Assembly (NCBI GenBank): GCA_028532985.1
Contig: JANCIK010000004.1
Span: forward strand, 682,001 to 746,000
DNA from: Stropharia rugosoannulata
Lineage: Eukaryota; Basidiomycota; Agaricomycetes; Agaricales; Strophariaceae
Direction of reading: 5' to 3'
Length of the DNA stretch: 64,000 bases
A program made the position numbers and the translations under genes. The notes under the pieces are model-generated. The model was not told where the DNA came from and made no database searches. It saw only the letters and a list, made by a program, of their open reading frames with translations. Shown piece after piece: positions 47,143 through 58,780 of this stretch (position 1 is the first letter of the stretch; each line of letters begins with the position of its first letter).

Positions 47143-50100
47143 ATGGCGCCGTCACGCAAACAGTCCCGCCTCGCAGCCTGGTACGACAGATTCGCTGCAT
47201 TTAAGGTCGAGGATCTCTTCTCGCGCAAGAAGGAGCCTGGGCCCCAGCGCACAATCTTCGTCAATGAGAATCTTCCCGATGACTACCACGATGCGCACGG
47301 CAAGGTCAAACTTGAGCATGTCTATGCTACCAACCAAGTTATTACGTCTAAATACACCATTGTCACCTTTCTTCCGCGCAACCTGCTGGAGCAGTTCAGG
47401 CGCATAGCAAACATGTACGTCTCTCTCTTCTTTTTTGCACAGTGAGCGATGTCGCGGGGTGTCGTCATAACCATGGCTTATTTCGGCACACCCGCGCCGT
47501 GCCCCACCCAGCCATAATTAACTGACGATTAACCTCAAGATTCTTCCTGGCGATCGCTGTCCTGCAGTTTTTCAATAAGTTCTCGACGATCTCGCCTGGT
47601 CTTGTCATTCTGCCCCTTCTAATTGTTCTGGGCATCACCGCGCTGAAGGATGGCTACGAGGATGTGAAGCGCCATCAGTCTGATCGTGTTGTGAATAATT
47701 CTATTGTCCGTGTTCTCGGCGGTGGCGAGTGGGTCAACCCGAATGTCATGCAGCGCAAGAGCAAAACATTCGTGCGCGGGATGATGCGCACTTACGGGCG
47801 CGGGGTGAAGAAGGTCAAATCCGCACCGCACGGAGAGGAGCTAGAGGGCGTGACTGCGCCGGCTGAGGCAGTCCAAGTGGAGAGGGAGTACGATGATCTC
47901 GAGGAGGAACATCACCGCTTCCCACATCTGCACAGTGAAAGCGCGCTCGCAGACCGCCCGCACTGGGTCAAGAAGTGCTGGGAGGACGTCGCCGTCGGGG
48001 ATTTTGTGAAGATCATGGACAACGAGTCGCTCCCCGCGGACATCCTTATATGCGCGACGTCGGAGGAAGATAACGTCGCATTCGTCGAGACAAAGAATCT
48101 CGATGGCGAGACCAACCTCAAGTCGCGCAATGCGGTCCCAGCGCTCACGCACCTCCGCACGGCAAAGGAGTGCGCCTCTGTCCACAACTCATTCCGCGTC
48201 GACGGCGACCGTCCGGATGTGAACATGTACAAGCTGAGCGCAGCAGTCAAGGTCGGCAAAGAGACGTTCCCGGTGGATATGCCCATGGTACTGCTCCGCG
48301 GCACGGTGCTGAGGAACACCGCTTGGGCTATTGGCGTAGTCATGTACACTGGAGCGGATACACGCATTGTGATGAATTCTGGCGGTACGCCGAGTAAGCG
48401 GAGCAAGGTCGAGCGGCAAATGAATCCTCAAGTGTACGTACGCCATTGTCTCTGATAGATAATTCACCTGATTAGCTGTGCAGATTCGTCAACCTGATTC
48501 TGCTGGCATGCATGGCTGTGACATGCGGTGTGGTAGACTCAGTCTTGGAACACCGAGATTACCCGAGAGATGCACCTTGGCTTTTTGGAGACAATCGGTC
48601 TGACGATAATCCTTCAATTAATGGGCTTGTTACTTTTGCATTTGCTCTCATCACGTAAGTAAATGCGTCATGGATGCCTCTTGCGAGCTGACCATTTCTT
48701 TAGATTCCAAAATATTGTACCTATATCTTTGTATATATCGATTGAGTTTGTGCGGACATGCCAGGCTGCCTTCATATACTTCGACTCACAGATGGTTCAC
48801 AATGGTATCGCGACACTTGCTCGCAGCTGGAATCTATCCGATGACTTGGGACAGATAGAGTATATCTTCTCAGATAAGACGGGCACTCTCACCCAGGTAA
48901 GTGGTGCAATTTTTACGGGGTTGTTGGTACGATAATATATGTATACAGAATCAAATGATTTTCAGGAAGTGTACCATTGGCGGCAAAATGTATGGCGGGG
49001 ATGAATGCGACGAGCTTGAGGAAAGCAGCATACAAAAAACATTGCTTGTCGACTCCAATACCTCCTCTCTCCCCCCATATCCCGTGAAACTGGAAGACAG
49101 CAAAGGATCAGGACTCGCCGCAGATGTTCCATCAAACCAACTGCGCTCGTCGTCCTCTTCAGCTCGCAACACTTCCCCATCCCCAAAGGTCAGCCAGAAG
49201 GACTCTGTTGCAAAAGAAAAAGCGGGAGAAGAGGGCCAACCGATCGATAGCCCGACGCCTCCTGTCAAAGCAGTTCATCACTTCCGCGACGCAGACCTGT
49301 CCCGCGATCTCATAGCGGCAGTCAATGCTGACCCCTCCTCCGCCGGTGCGGCTCACGCGCGCCAGCTGAACGGTTTCTTCACAGTACTTTCATTGTGTCA
49401 CACGGTGCTTACCAACCTGGACCCTATTACTGGCAGGGTCGAATACAAGGCGCAGAGCCCGGACGAGGAGGCGCTTGTGCAGGCCGCTGCGGATGTAGGC
49501 TTTGTGTTCAAGGGTCGCGAGCGTGAGATCCTCTATCTCCAGACACCATTCCACGGGTCCGTCCCAGACAACGCGAAGGATGCGTCGCGCCCGTCCACTG
49601 CTGGCTCGTCGGTCAAGGATGGCGATACAAAGGGAAAGATGGACGCAATGAGCCAAGGCCATGTTGGCGGACAAGCGGCTGGCAGCCTCGCGACACAGGC
49701 GCAACAGGGCTTACTCGAGCGGTACGAACTGCTTAATATCCTGGAGTTTACTAGTGCGAGGAAGCGGATGAGCGTCGTATTGAGGAAACTGGACAACGAG
49801 GATGGGCGGTTGTTCTTACTGAGCAAGGGCGCGGACAATGTCATATTTGAACGGCTGAAGCCCAACTCCCAGGAGGAACTCAAGCAGGAGACCGAACGCT
49901 CCCTGGACGAATTTGCTAGCCAGGGACTGCGCACCCTTACTTTGGCATATAAAGTCGTGCCCGGTGCGTCATTTTATCTCCCTGTATTAATTCACGTAAT
50001 CTGAACAGCCGCAGAGGACGAGTATACCGCGTGGAGTGAGCGCTATCACGAAGCAACTATTGCATTAGATGACCGCGAGGCAAAGATTGAAGCCGTCTCT

Positions 50101-52513
50101 GATGAACTTGAGCACGACCTACGGTTGCTCGGCGCAACGGCCATTGAAGATAAGCTGCAGGATGGGGTGCCGGAGACAATTGCGGACCTCAAACTGGCGG
50201 GAATCAAGGTCTGGGTGGCAACTGGAGACAAACTGGAAACTGCTATCGGTGAGCTCTATAGCATATATTTACAGAAAGCACACAGGCTCATCGCATACAA
50301 TAGCTATCGGGCACAGCACAAACCTCATTGGCGCTGAATCGAACATCATCGTCATCCGCGGGAACAGGAACGGGCGCCCAGTAGAAGACCAGATTGTGCA
50401 GGCAATTGAGCAGTTCTTCCCCGACAGTGGCATTCTCGATGCAGAAGCAACAGAGATGCGCGAGAAAACTCAGGGATCCAGCCCCCTGGCGGGTCCGCAC
50501 GCGCATAACACTTCTGGCGGGCCGCTGAGACGCATGGACACGGGTATCTCTTCCATTGTGGGGGAGAACAACGGCGAGAGACCGGGCGGGTTTGTGCTCG
50601 TCATCGATGGCACGGCACTTGAGGTTGCCCTGATCGAGGAAAGGCCTAAGGAGCTCCTGCTCAAACTCGCGATGGCATGCGAGGGTGTGATTTGCTGTCG
50701 GGTGTCGCCGCTGCAGAAGGCCCTGATCGTCAAGCTGGTCAAGGACGGTTTGGGCTCGATGACGTTGGCTATCGGCGATGGCGCGAATGATGTTAGCATG
50801 ATTCAGGTAAGATCGACGGCTCGAAACTGGAGCTTGGATGGTTGACTGACGTTCCCTCCCTATACTTGCGTTTTGTAGGCTGCAGACGTTGGTGTTGGTA
50901 TCTCAGGAGAGGAGGGACTTCAAGCTGTTAACTCATCGGATTATGCTATTGGCCAGGTAATGCGTTTCATTTCGAGTATTGCCATACTCCTCTAATCACT
51001 TTTGTCATCAGTTCCGATTCCTTAAACGTCTATTGCTTGTTCACGGACATTGGTCGTACGCTCGTAACGGCACGATGTGAGTCGCATCATCCTGTGACTT
51101 GCAACTGGTCGCTGACAACCTATTTTTGCAAGGATTCTCAATTTCTTCTATAAAAATGTCGTGTGTATTGGTGTTCTTTGGTGGTTCCAAATCTACTGCG
51201 CATGGAGTTCCAATTAGTGCGTCTCCCTCTTTGGTGTTTGGTCTTTCTAGCTCGTTGCTCACCGAATGTACAGTGTATTCGAGTATACTTATCTGCTTTT
51301 CTGGAATTCATTCTGGACGATTGCACCCGTGATTGGCATAGGCTTGTTTGACCGTTTTGCTGGTAAGTTACTAGGGGGCTAATCATTTTCCTCCTCTTAA
51401 TGACCATCATTCTAGATGACCATGTCTTAATGAATGTCCCGGAGCTTTATTGGTTCGGCAGACAAGGAAAATGGTTTGGAATACGGATGTTTAGCGTTTA
51501 CATGTTTGATGGTATTCTTCAGGTTCGTTAGGCAAAATATTGTCTATGCTTTTCGCTGACTACGGATGTTGTATAAAACAGTCCGCGATTATTTATTTCC
51601 TTATTCTGTACACCTATATCACCGTCTCTGCTCGTGATGATGGTTGGCAAGTAGCGCTGAACGAATTTTCCACCGTAAGAACTACGATTCCTTATCTGAT
51701 AGCATTGCTAACCTTTATCTCTTTTAGACTATGGTCTTCGCTGCTGTCTTCGCTGCCAACCTTTACAACGGTCTGAATACAACCGCTTGGACTAAATGGG
51801 TTTTCTTTGCTGTCAACATCGGCACCCTTCTGATTTGGGTGTACACTGTGAGTACTATTCGAATCGGTCCCGTCGTCCCAGCGAACGATTACTCATGTTT
51901 TCATAAGGCCATCTACAACACCATTGCTCCGGGTTGGTTCGTCACCACGGTATACGGCAACAACGTCTTCCTATTCGAGTCTGCTTATTTCTGGCTTTGC
52001 CTGCCCCTCACGGTTTGCCTGGCTCTTCTCCCGCGATATCTTTACAAGGCATACAAATTTGTTTTCGACCCCAACGACATTGATACGCTTCGGTACCTCT
52101 ACAAGGTTGACCCCAATCACGATTTTGTTCATGACACCAACTTGCGCCCTCTGCTTCCAACATCTTCTCTGAAACGACGACGAACGGCATCGCTAGCTTC
52201 CAATACCCGCAGCCACAGCAGACTTGGCAGCACTACGTCTCTACCAAGACCCCCCACGGACTTGCGGTCGGCAAGTAGGACGGATATGTCCACCGGCGTT
52301 CGCTCTATCCATAGGGGCTTCGATTTCGCCACTGAGGAGGATGGCGTTGCTATGCGGCGGATGCAGAGCAACTTGTCGGAGCGCCGCCAGAGCAGTCGCA
52401 ACCTGTCTTCTCAGATGACCCGCAGTCGCAGGGGGACCCTCAGCCACGTACTTTCTTTACCACGAAACCTGCTACGCAAAAAGGCGTCACATGCCAAGGA
52501 TTTGGCACAATGA
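47143..52513 (+). CDS. dnf1: P4-ATPase phospholipid flippase, Dnf1/Dnf2 type
   Basis: Moves phospholipids from the outer to the cytosolic leaflet of plasma and endosomal membranes. About 14-15 exons, roughly 1,500 residues. Motifs in order: [11 protein letters not shown] and [11 protein letters not shown] (first helices), [12 protein letters not shown] (actuator DGET loop), [11 protein letters not shown] (helix 4), [13 protein letters not shown] (phosphorylated Asp), [19 protein letters not shown] (nucleotide domain), [15 protein letters not shown] (hinge), [20 protein letters not shown], then [15 protein letters not shown] and further helices. PISLYIS and the overall sequence point to the Dnf group rather than Drs2. 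An in-frame ATG exists upstream at 46876, but 47143 fits the family start. The C-terminal ~150 residues are Arg/Ser-rich ([19 protein letters not shown]), a likely phosphoregulated tail (inference). It would need a Cdc50-type subunit, not in this window. Confidence 0.94.
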
Positions 52514-54066
52514 AAGCAGGCATGATATGCCGCGTTATTTACCCTTCTACTGACGACTTTTACTTTGTTTTGACTAGGATATGCACTGCTATTTCTATTA
52601 TATTCCTTTTTTTTCTTCTGTTTTTTTCTTATTCCAGGAATCTACGCTTTCGGTATTCAGATCTACCCTGCATCATCGCATAGTGTTATGTATTTTGTAT
52701 TCATTAGCATTTTTTTCTTACCTTCACGTAGCCTCCGCATCGTATTTATTTTACGAAGGCCGATGCCTCTTAATCAGTACTGGGGTCTAATCTTCAATAC
52801 CAGTCACATTCGCATTAAATGAAAATCACTATTCACCCAGCTTTCATATGTGGCTCATGTTTCCCATAGGTTGTGTTGGATTTGACGACGACTTGAACAA
52901 CGATGTAGGAGTATGTAATGACCGCAGGCACACAATTTGTTAAGGGGGTGGTATGCATAACATGACGGCATTTCCGAGAGACTTTAAGCGTTCAGGGTAC
53001 AGTGCGGTAACGAACGCCACTGAAAACTAATTCCATAATTCTGAGTACTGACAGTAGCAGCGGTGCTATTAGACGGGGAAGGTTCTGTTGCGCTGTTTAC
53101 TGCACGTATCCCTGCCGATCCGAGATGTCCGACTTATTCTAGTCATATCCAGGTTCTACACGGATTAGTTGGAAGACACCACAGAAGTGGAAAGAGTCCC
53201 AGAGTCCGTGTCCCTCGTTGGTGGCGGATTGGCGTCGCGACTGGCTAATAATATTCATGAGGTAAGCTTCGACTGCAAGACTATTGCCACTTGGAAGTCT
53301 GGTGTAGCGAGGCATACGACCCAATGAACTGGCTATCGTGTGCGAAAATATCCTCACGTCGCACGAATACCGAGTTGCATACGATCGCTGTTACGATTCC
53401 TATGATAATACGCCTTTTCGGTGGGAAAATATCGCTTAACTGATGGAAATTAGGCGCCCGAAAAAGCAGTCTTCGCACTGTTTTCATTCGCAGTGTGGCG
53501 ATTATTCGTTCAATCTTCTTTTTCATTATACTCAATTGAACTGGCACAGAAGTCATAAATGGGCCTGTGAAAGGCACTGTGCTTTTCCTCTGCCAGAAAG
53601 TTACACGCCTATCCGTCGGTATGGTAATGGCGCACAACCTGGTGACCCTACTCCTGCACGCGCGAAATTTGATTCAGAACAGAAGGCATTGATGACGACT
53701 AAGTAGTATGTACATGGTCACATTACTCACCATTTCCTCAGGTCCGTGTCCCAGGCTTGCGTGTGTAGCGTAATAATCAACAAGCATTGACAGGCCGAGG
53801 GAGGATGGGATTCCTTTATAGCGCGATCTTCTGTGTCGGGAAGCCACTTTTGACAGTTCATGCTGCTATCCACCGTTCCTTCGAGCCAGCAACATTCCGT
53901 TCGTTATCTTCAGTTGTTTTTTGTTCCAGTTGAAGTTAGTATATGATATTCCTTTTTTTGCGCTGTGTAAGCTAAACTGACACAGTAATTAAGATTAACT
54001 CGCATTCTGAGAATCGAGTGACACAAAACCGTACCTGTCTGCAAAGCCTTGTATCAGAGGATTAAC
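52514..54066. other. Gene-poor stretch with a possible MYND remnant
   Basis: No intact gene seen over 1.5 kb. At about 53,497-53,576 the plus strand reads QLNWHRSHKWACERH, the typical end of a MYND finger, but the preceding cysteine pairs are absent in any sensible splice. It may be a decayed gene end. Confidence 0.35.
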
Positions 54067-55059
54067 ATGGCTCCAAGCAGCATTCGCATTGAGGGACGCA
54101 ATAGTTTTGGAGGATTTGGAAGTGGGGGATTCGGAAGTGGGGGATTTGGAAGTGGGGGAAGCGATGGTGGTTTTGGAAACGGAGATAATGGAGGCCACAC
54201 CCAGTCAAACGAAAGCAGCGATAGAGATAAAGACTCATCAGACAATGATAAAAAGTCCACAAAAACGGTAGTCCACAAGGTTACTTTCACATCGGTGCAG
54301 ACGTCCATATTGAGCGTCACAATATCGCCCTCACCCACACCTATACTTACACCTGCAGCCACACCTACACCTACCACTACGCCCACAGAGGACAACGATA
54401 ACTCCACAGCTTCTACCACAGATTCCTTCTTCAACCAGGTATCATCTTCTTCCATGGAAGGTGGTACAGCACCTACGACTAGCGAATCTGCTTTTACGCC
54501 GTTTACGACGAGCCCCGCATTACCCACTTCTTCGAGTGCACGACTCCCAGCCGCGTCGATAATTTCTATTATCTTGAGCGTCTTGTTCTTCATCACTCTT
54601 TGCCTGGTGATATACGTCCGGAATCCCAGGCTACCAGATCGTATTTTGGGGGTATTCAGAAGAAGACAGTCACGTCCCACCATACGTCCGTTCGGGCCCA
54701 TCGATTGCAATGGTGCCCGGAACGATGGCCCACGACAATCCTTCCTGTCTTATCTTCCATTTGGGCACTGGCGGCGTCCGTCGTCAAAAGTAGCAGAAGC
54801 GTTCCCCAGCCCAGCCAGACCGTTGCCCAGCTATACCAATTATGGTTTGCCGCGAAGCACCCCGTTGTTATTCTCCAAGGCACTAGGATCAGAGCAGTCC
54901 AGAAGATTGTCAGCGTTTTCAGGTTTCAATGATCCATCCTTTGCTGGAGACATTAGTGAGGCGTCGAAGGCCTCTGTCAAGCTGTCGGACTGGTATAGCA
55001 CCACAAGTTATACGCCATACAGCATTCCGCGTAGTGTGGACCAGATGACGGCGGAATAA
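54067..55059 (+). CDS. Gly- and Ser/Thr-rich single-pass membrane protein
   Basis: Single exon, 330 residues from ATG 54067. The N-terminus carries a perfect short-unit repeat (GFGSG three times, from 15-bp DNA repeats at about 54,110-54,160) and an acidic/Asn-rich linker. A long Ser/Thr/Pro stalk follows (ILTPAATPTPTTTPTED), then one transmembrane helix (ASIISIILSVLFFITLCLVI) and a ~125-residue basic cytoplasmic tail (FRRRQSRPTIRPFG, later DWYSTTSYTPYSIPRS). The stalk-helix-tail plan matches the other membrane proteins in the window, but the sequence is unrelated. No signal peptide at this start; an upstream exon is possible. Function unknown. Confidence 0.75.
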   Translation: MAPSSIRIEGRNSFGGFGSGGFGSGGFGSGGSDGGFGNGDNGGHTQSNESSDRDKDSSDNDKKSTKTVVHKVTFTSVQTSILSVTISPSPTPILTPAATPTPTTTPTEDNDNSTASTTDSFFNQVSSSSMEGGTAPTTSESAFTPFTTSPALPTSSSARLPAASIISIILSVLFFITLCLVIYVRNPRLPDRILGVFRRRQSRPTIRPFGPIDCNGARNDGPRQSFLSYLPFGHWRRPSSKVAEAFPSPARPLPSYTNYGLPRSTPLLFSKALGSEQSRRLSAFSGFNDPSFAGDISEASKASVKLSDWYSTTSYTPYSIPRSVDQMTAE

Positions 55060-55820
55060 TGGGGCAGTCGTGCGACAGATAGTGTGAGGCGACGTTGATA
55101 TAGATTTATAATTTATTATACCCGTTGGTAGGTCGATTCAGCCAGGTCTTGCTATTTCTGTAAAGCATTTGGAGGCGGCAGCAGCCCGTAGGTTTTGGAA
55201 TCCAGAGTACAACGTTCTGATCACCATTTCAAAAGCGCAAAGAGACATCGCGTAGAGAGAGATGTTGAAGCAATTAGACAACTGCGTAGTAAACTGTTCA
55301 CACAAGGAGGTAGAAGAAGCCGGTAGAAGGAGGTTTTGGTTCAAAGGGTCTGCAGAATGACGATGATGGCATCGACCAAACACATCAGGCACGCAACGGA
55401 AATGGCCGGAGTGCACTATCGACATAGAATCATCAAAGCGTCATAATCAGAAACCGCGCCGCAGTTAACGCAGCACCAGGCAACACCAGGCAGTCGGTTT
55501 CCAGTGGTCATGCAGCTTCAAGGATTGCCCATGATCATGTGTAGATTGCAAGTTCTCGTGTTGTTCACCGGGTAGCAAGCTCAAACAAGAGATAGCGCAA
55601 TGTTTCCCTCACATCCGAACAGCGGATACCCGAGTCGGACGAGTTGGTTGAATGTGCAGCCATATGCTTTTGATCTTGGCAGCCATGCATAAGATAGTGG
55701 GGTGCCCGGTGGACCAGAATGCGACTACAAATTATTGCTTCCCTGCCACCACAGTGCAGAAGTTAATGCTCTCTCAATCGTCCTGAACAGCCTGGTAGTC
55801 AAATCATTGGTCAAGCAGCA
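55060..55820. other. Intergenic region
   Basis: About 760 bp between two plus-strand genes. Nothing recognised beyond the expected 3' UTR and promoter. Confidence 0.4.
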
Positions 55821-58289
55821 ATGCCTTCTGCTGGACAACCTCATACGACGAATTATCAAGAGCTGCTTCAAGCGGAAACGGGCGAAACCCTACTAATTTC
55901 CGACGCTGTGGTGGCTCAGGAAACAGCAGAACTCCTGCGGGATGTATTTCATCCAAGTTCTGAAGTTGCTGTAACTGGAAGTGCCAGGAGGTTAGAAGAT
56001 ACAACACCTAATACGAAGGAATCGTCAACTGTTAAAAGGTGCATACACCCGTTTCTCAAACCATGTCGAAGGAAACTAAGCCTGCCTTGAAATGAATACC
56101 GCAGACTTTTAATGCTACTGCCCATTTTAGCATTTCCTACTGCAATCACCCTGGCTCCTCGCATTGAAATATATAGTATCCTTGCTTGCAGCGTGCATAA
56201 ACCTGAACTTTTGGAGTCCAGCCACGGAACAACGAGCATCCAATTTACCCCAGAACTACCTATTACTGCGGGCTTCTATTCGGTCGATCCTAGTGCGAAT
56301 ACCACGCAAACTTTCTATGCCCAACTGGACAAAGGCAACTCTAACAATGTTGTGCACTTGGACATAAATGCGTCTGGGGAGAACAAATGCGCTTCTGATC
56401 CTGTTGTGCGGGCCGCGGTAGCGAGATTGACGGCTGGTTAGTCTTGCTTTATTCTCTACACATCGACCTTATGTACCTGATACCCTGTCCTTGCTAGTCA
56501 TATCAGTTACCACAGGAGTACTGAATTGCCTCACAACCGGTTGGTGGGGAGCGGTCAGTCTTATTTCTTCATTATTATTATTGTTTGCTGAAGGCCCCTT
56601 ACAGTTCTCAGACCGTCATGGAAGAAAATTCGTTATTATATTGGCGGCTTCCTCAATGCTTGTAACAGACTTTACTTACATTTTCGCAACGTGGTTCTTG
56701 AAGCACATTCCGGGGGGCTATTGGTTCTTGTTGATTGGAGCAATTGGCGATGGGCTTTTCGGAGGTATATATGCGCTTATGACAAGAGACATTGGCGTCA
56801 CATTAATGGTCCTTTAACAGGCTTGAACGTCGCGACTCTTACGAATCAAAGCTATATTGCCGACAAGACGGATGAACATAGCAGGTATGTTCATCATGGT
56901 AAAATGTCGCAACTGTTTTACAGTCACTTACAGAGTCACTTTTCAGGGCCGCCGTTTTTTCTTTAGCACTAGGTCTTCTTTTTTGTGGTCTGGCGGTTGG
57001 ACCAACAATAGGAAGCTTACTTATCCACTTCACTGGGAGGATCTTGTCGGTTTTCTACCTCGGAGCAGCATTGCACATCGTCTATTCACTTTCTGTGTTC
57101 TTATTCGTGCCGGAGTCTCTTTCCGCAGAGAAAATGAAGGATTCGCGCGTCAAATACGCAGAATCGAAGCTAGGAAGATTAACAGGAATCGACAGCGATA
57201 ACAAGTTGTATTCGTTTATCTATGCGAAAGCCCAGGGCTTGCTTGTATTCTTGAGCCCATTGGCTCTGTTTCTTCCTGTTCGGCACGAGGTTAAGCGGCG
57301 CTTGGATTGGAGTATGACCATGATGGTGGTTGGATACGCGCTTTTAATCGCAGTTGGCGTATGTTTCTCTTTCATGCCGCGTAATTCACTGGACTGATTT
57401 GTACATCCACAGGGATCATATACCTACAAATATCAGTATGCGGCGTCTACCTTCAACTGGAGTTCTGAAACGGTAATTATATGCATCCTAAAAATGTACC
57501 CAATGTATTGAGATCTCCCCCTTCTGTAGCTCGGATATTGGCTAAGCGCGGTCGGCGCGTCGCGTGCTGTCCATTTGGCGTTTGTTTTACCAGGTAAGTA
57601 TTATTTGTTTCTTCTACTGCAATTTCTCTGAGTAGACATCAATGATGTATAGTTATAATCAAGATCTTCAAGCCGAAATCCACCAATACAAACCACTCAA
57701 CCACCTCTGAGCACGGTGTGAGGCGAACAGACACAGCCGACTCTGAGACCGCACCGCTGCTTAGGAAGCCTGGTAAGGCGGAGGAGTCACATTCATGCGC
57801 GTTCGATGTCAAGATCGCAAAGTTTTCGCTCATCATCGAGGTGCTGGCGTTCCTCGGCATGGGCTTCGCCACGCACACCCCTCTCTTCTTCGTCTCAGGC
57901 GTGCTCGGGTCGTTCTCCAGCGGCTTCGGCCCGGCTGCCGAGGCGACGATCCTGGGGTTCTACCTGCACCGTGGAGGGACCGAGACGGGAAAGCTATTCG
58001 GCGCGCTCGGGCTTGTACAGGCTATATGGTGCGTTTTCGACTGTGCCCGAGACGGGTTTGAATACGGCTGATATGGATCATTTCAATTCACAGCTCGCAG
58101 GTCGTCGGCGCTACTGTTTTTGGATTTATTTATATGAAGACTGTCGCCACTTATCCTCGCACAATCTTTGTTTTCAGTACTTCCACTGTAGTACTTGCAC
58201 TCATTCTCATCACAATAGTTCGACTTCCAAAGGGAGGCGGGCCTTCAGCATCCGTAGACAATCAAGGAGACGATGCCTCGGACGCATAA
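55821..58289 (+). CDS. Major facilitator superfamily transporter
   Basis: Multi-exon gene, roughly 600-650 residues. After a hydrophilic N-terminus (exon 55821-~56037) come about twelve membrane helices. The MFS signature after helix 2 is present: a GWWGAFSDRHGRKFV join (G-x-x-SDRxGRK) made by splicing over ~56,550-56,605. Later segments include WFLLIGAIGDGLFG, FCGLAVGPTIGSLL with YLGAALHIVYSLSVFLFVPE, and a central loop with KYAESKLGRLTG. The last helices include VVGATVFGFIYMKTV and LALILITIVRLP. It resembles the tetracycline-resistance-like/Hiat1-type MFS families of fungi; substrate unknown. The end is NQGDDASDA at 58289. Confidence 0.85.
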
Positions 58290-58780
58290 ATGCAGCGCTT
58301 TGTTACTTTGAAGATTTCAAATCGGTGCTGCGCGGTAGACTACTTATTAATATAATAATGCATGTACATACATGTACGGGAATTTTAATCGATAGCAAAT
58401 CCCAAGATTTAGCTTTATAAGGATTAAATATTGAATGTTCGGATTATGTGAAGTCTATTGCCTGGGGGTAACCTATACCTACTCCAAACTTGAATTTTAA
58501 CGTAATTACATAGCAGCAGAGGATATAAAAGCACCGTACATTATGGGTAAGAAAGCGAAATCTATGCTACATTGGAAAAGTCTTAACGAATGAATAAGTT
58601 ACAAACAGTCCACCTCCTGGAGACGTCGAAAATGGTATCGTACAGGTGTGCATTAACCACAGCCAAGTTAGTGGCTTAATCCTGTAAACAAAAGATAGGA
58701 TGAAATGTACAACGAAAGACGATAATGCGGAAGTATCCCATTTTTTTTTAAATAAAAAAATGTAGGAGGCTTTAATTAAC
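58290..58780. other. Intergenic region between convergent genes
   Basis: About 490 bp, with an A/T-rich homopolymer run near 58,740-58,762. No gene seen. Confidence 0.4.

Noticed and set aside
47912..48406. Minus-strand frame inside the flippase
   Set aside because: Overlaps conserved P4-ATPase coding sequence on the other strand.
54054..54710. Minus-strand frame of 218 codons opposite the Gly-rich membrane protein
   Set aside because: Pro/Leu repeats are the complement of the Gly/Ser-Thr coding repeats; no independent evidence.
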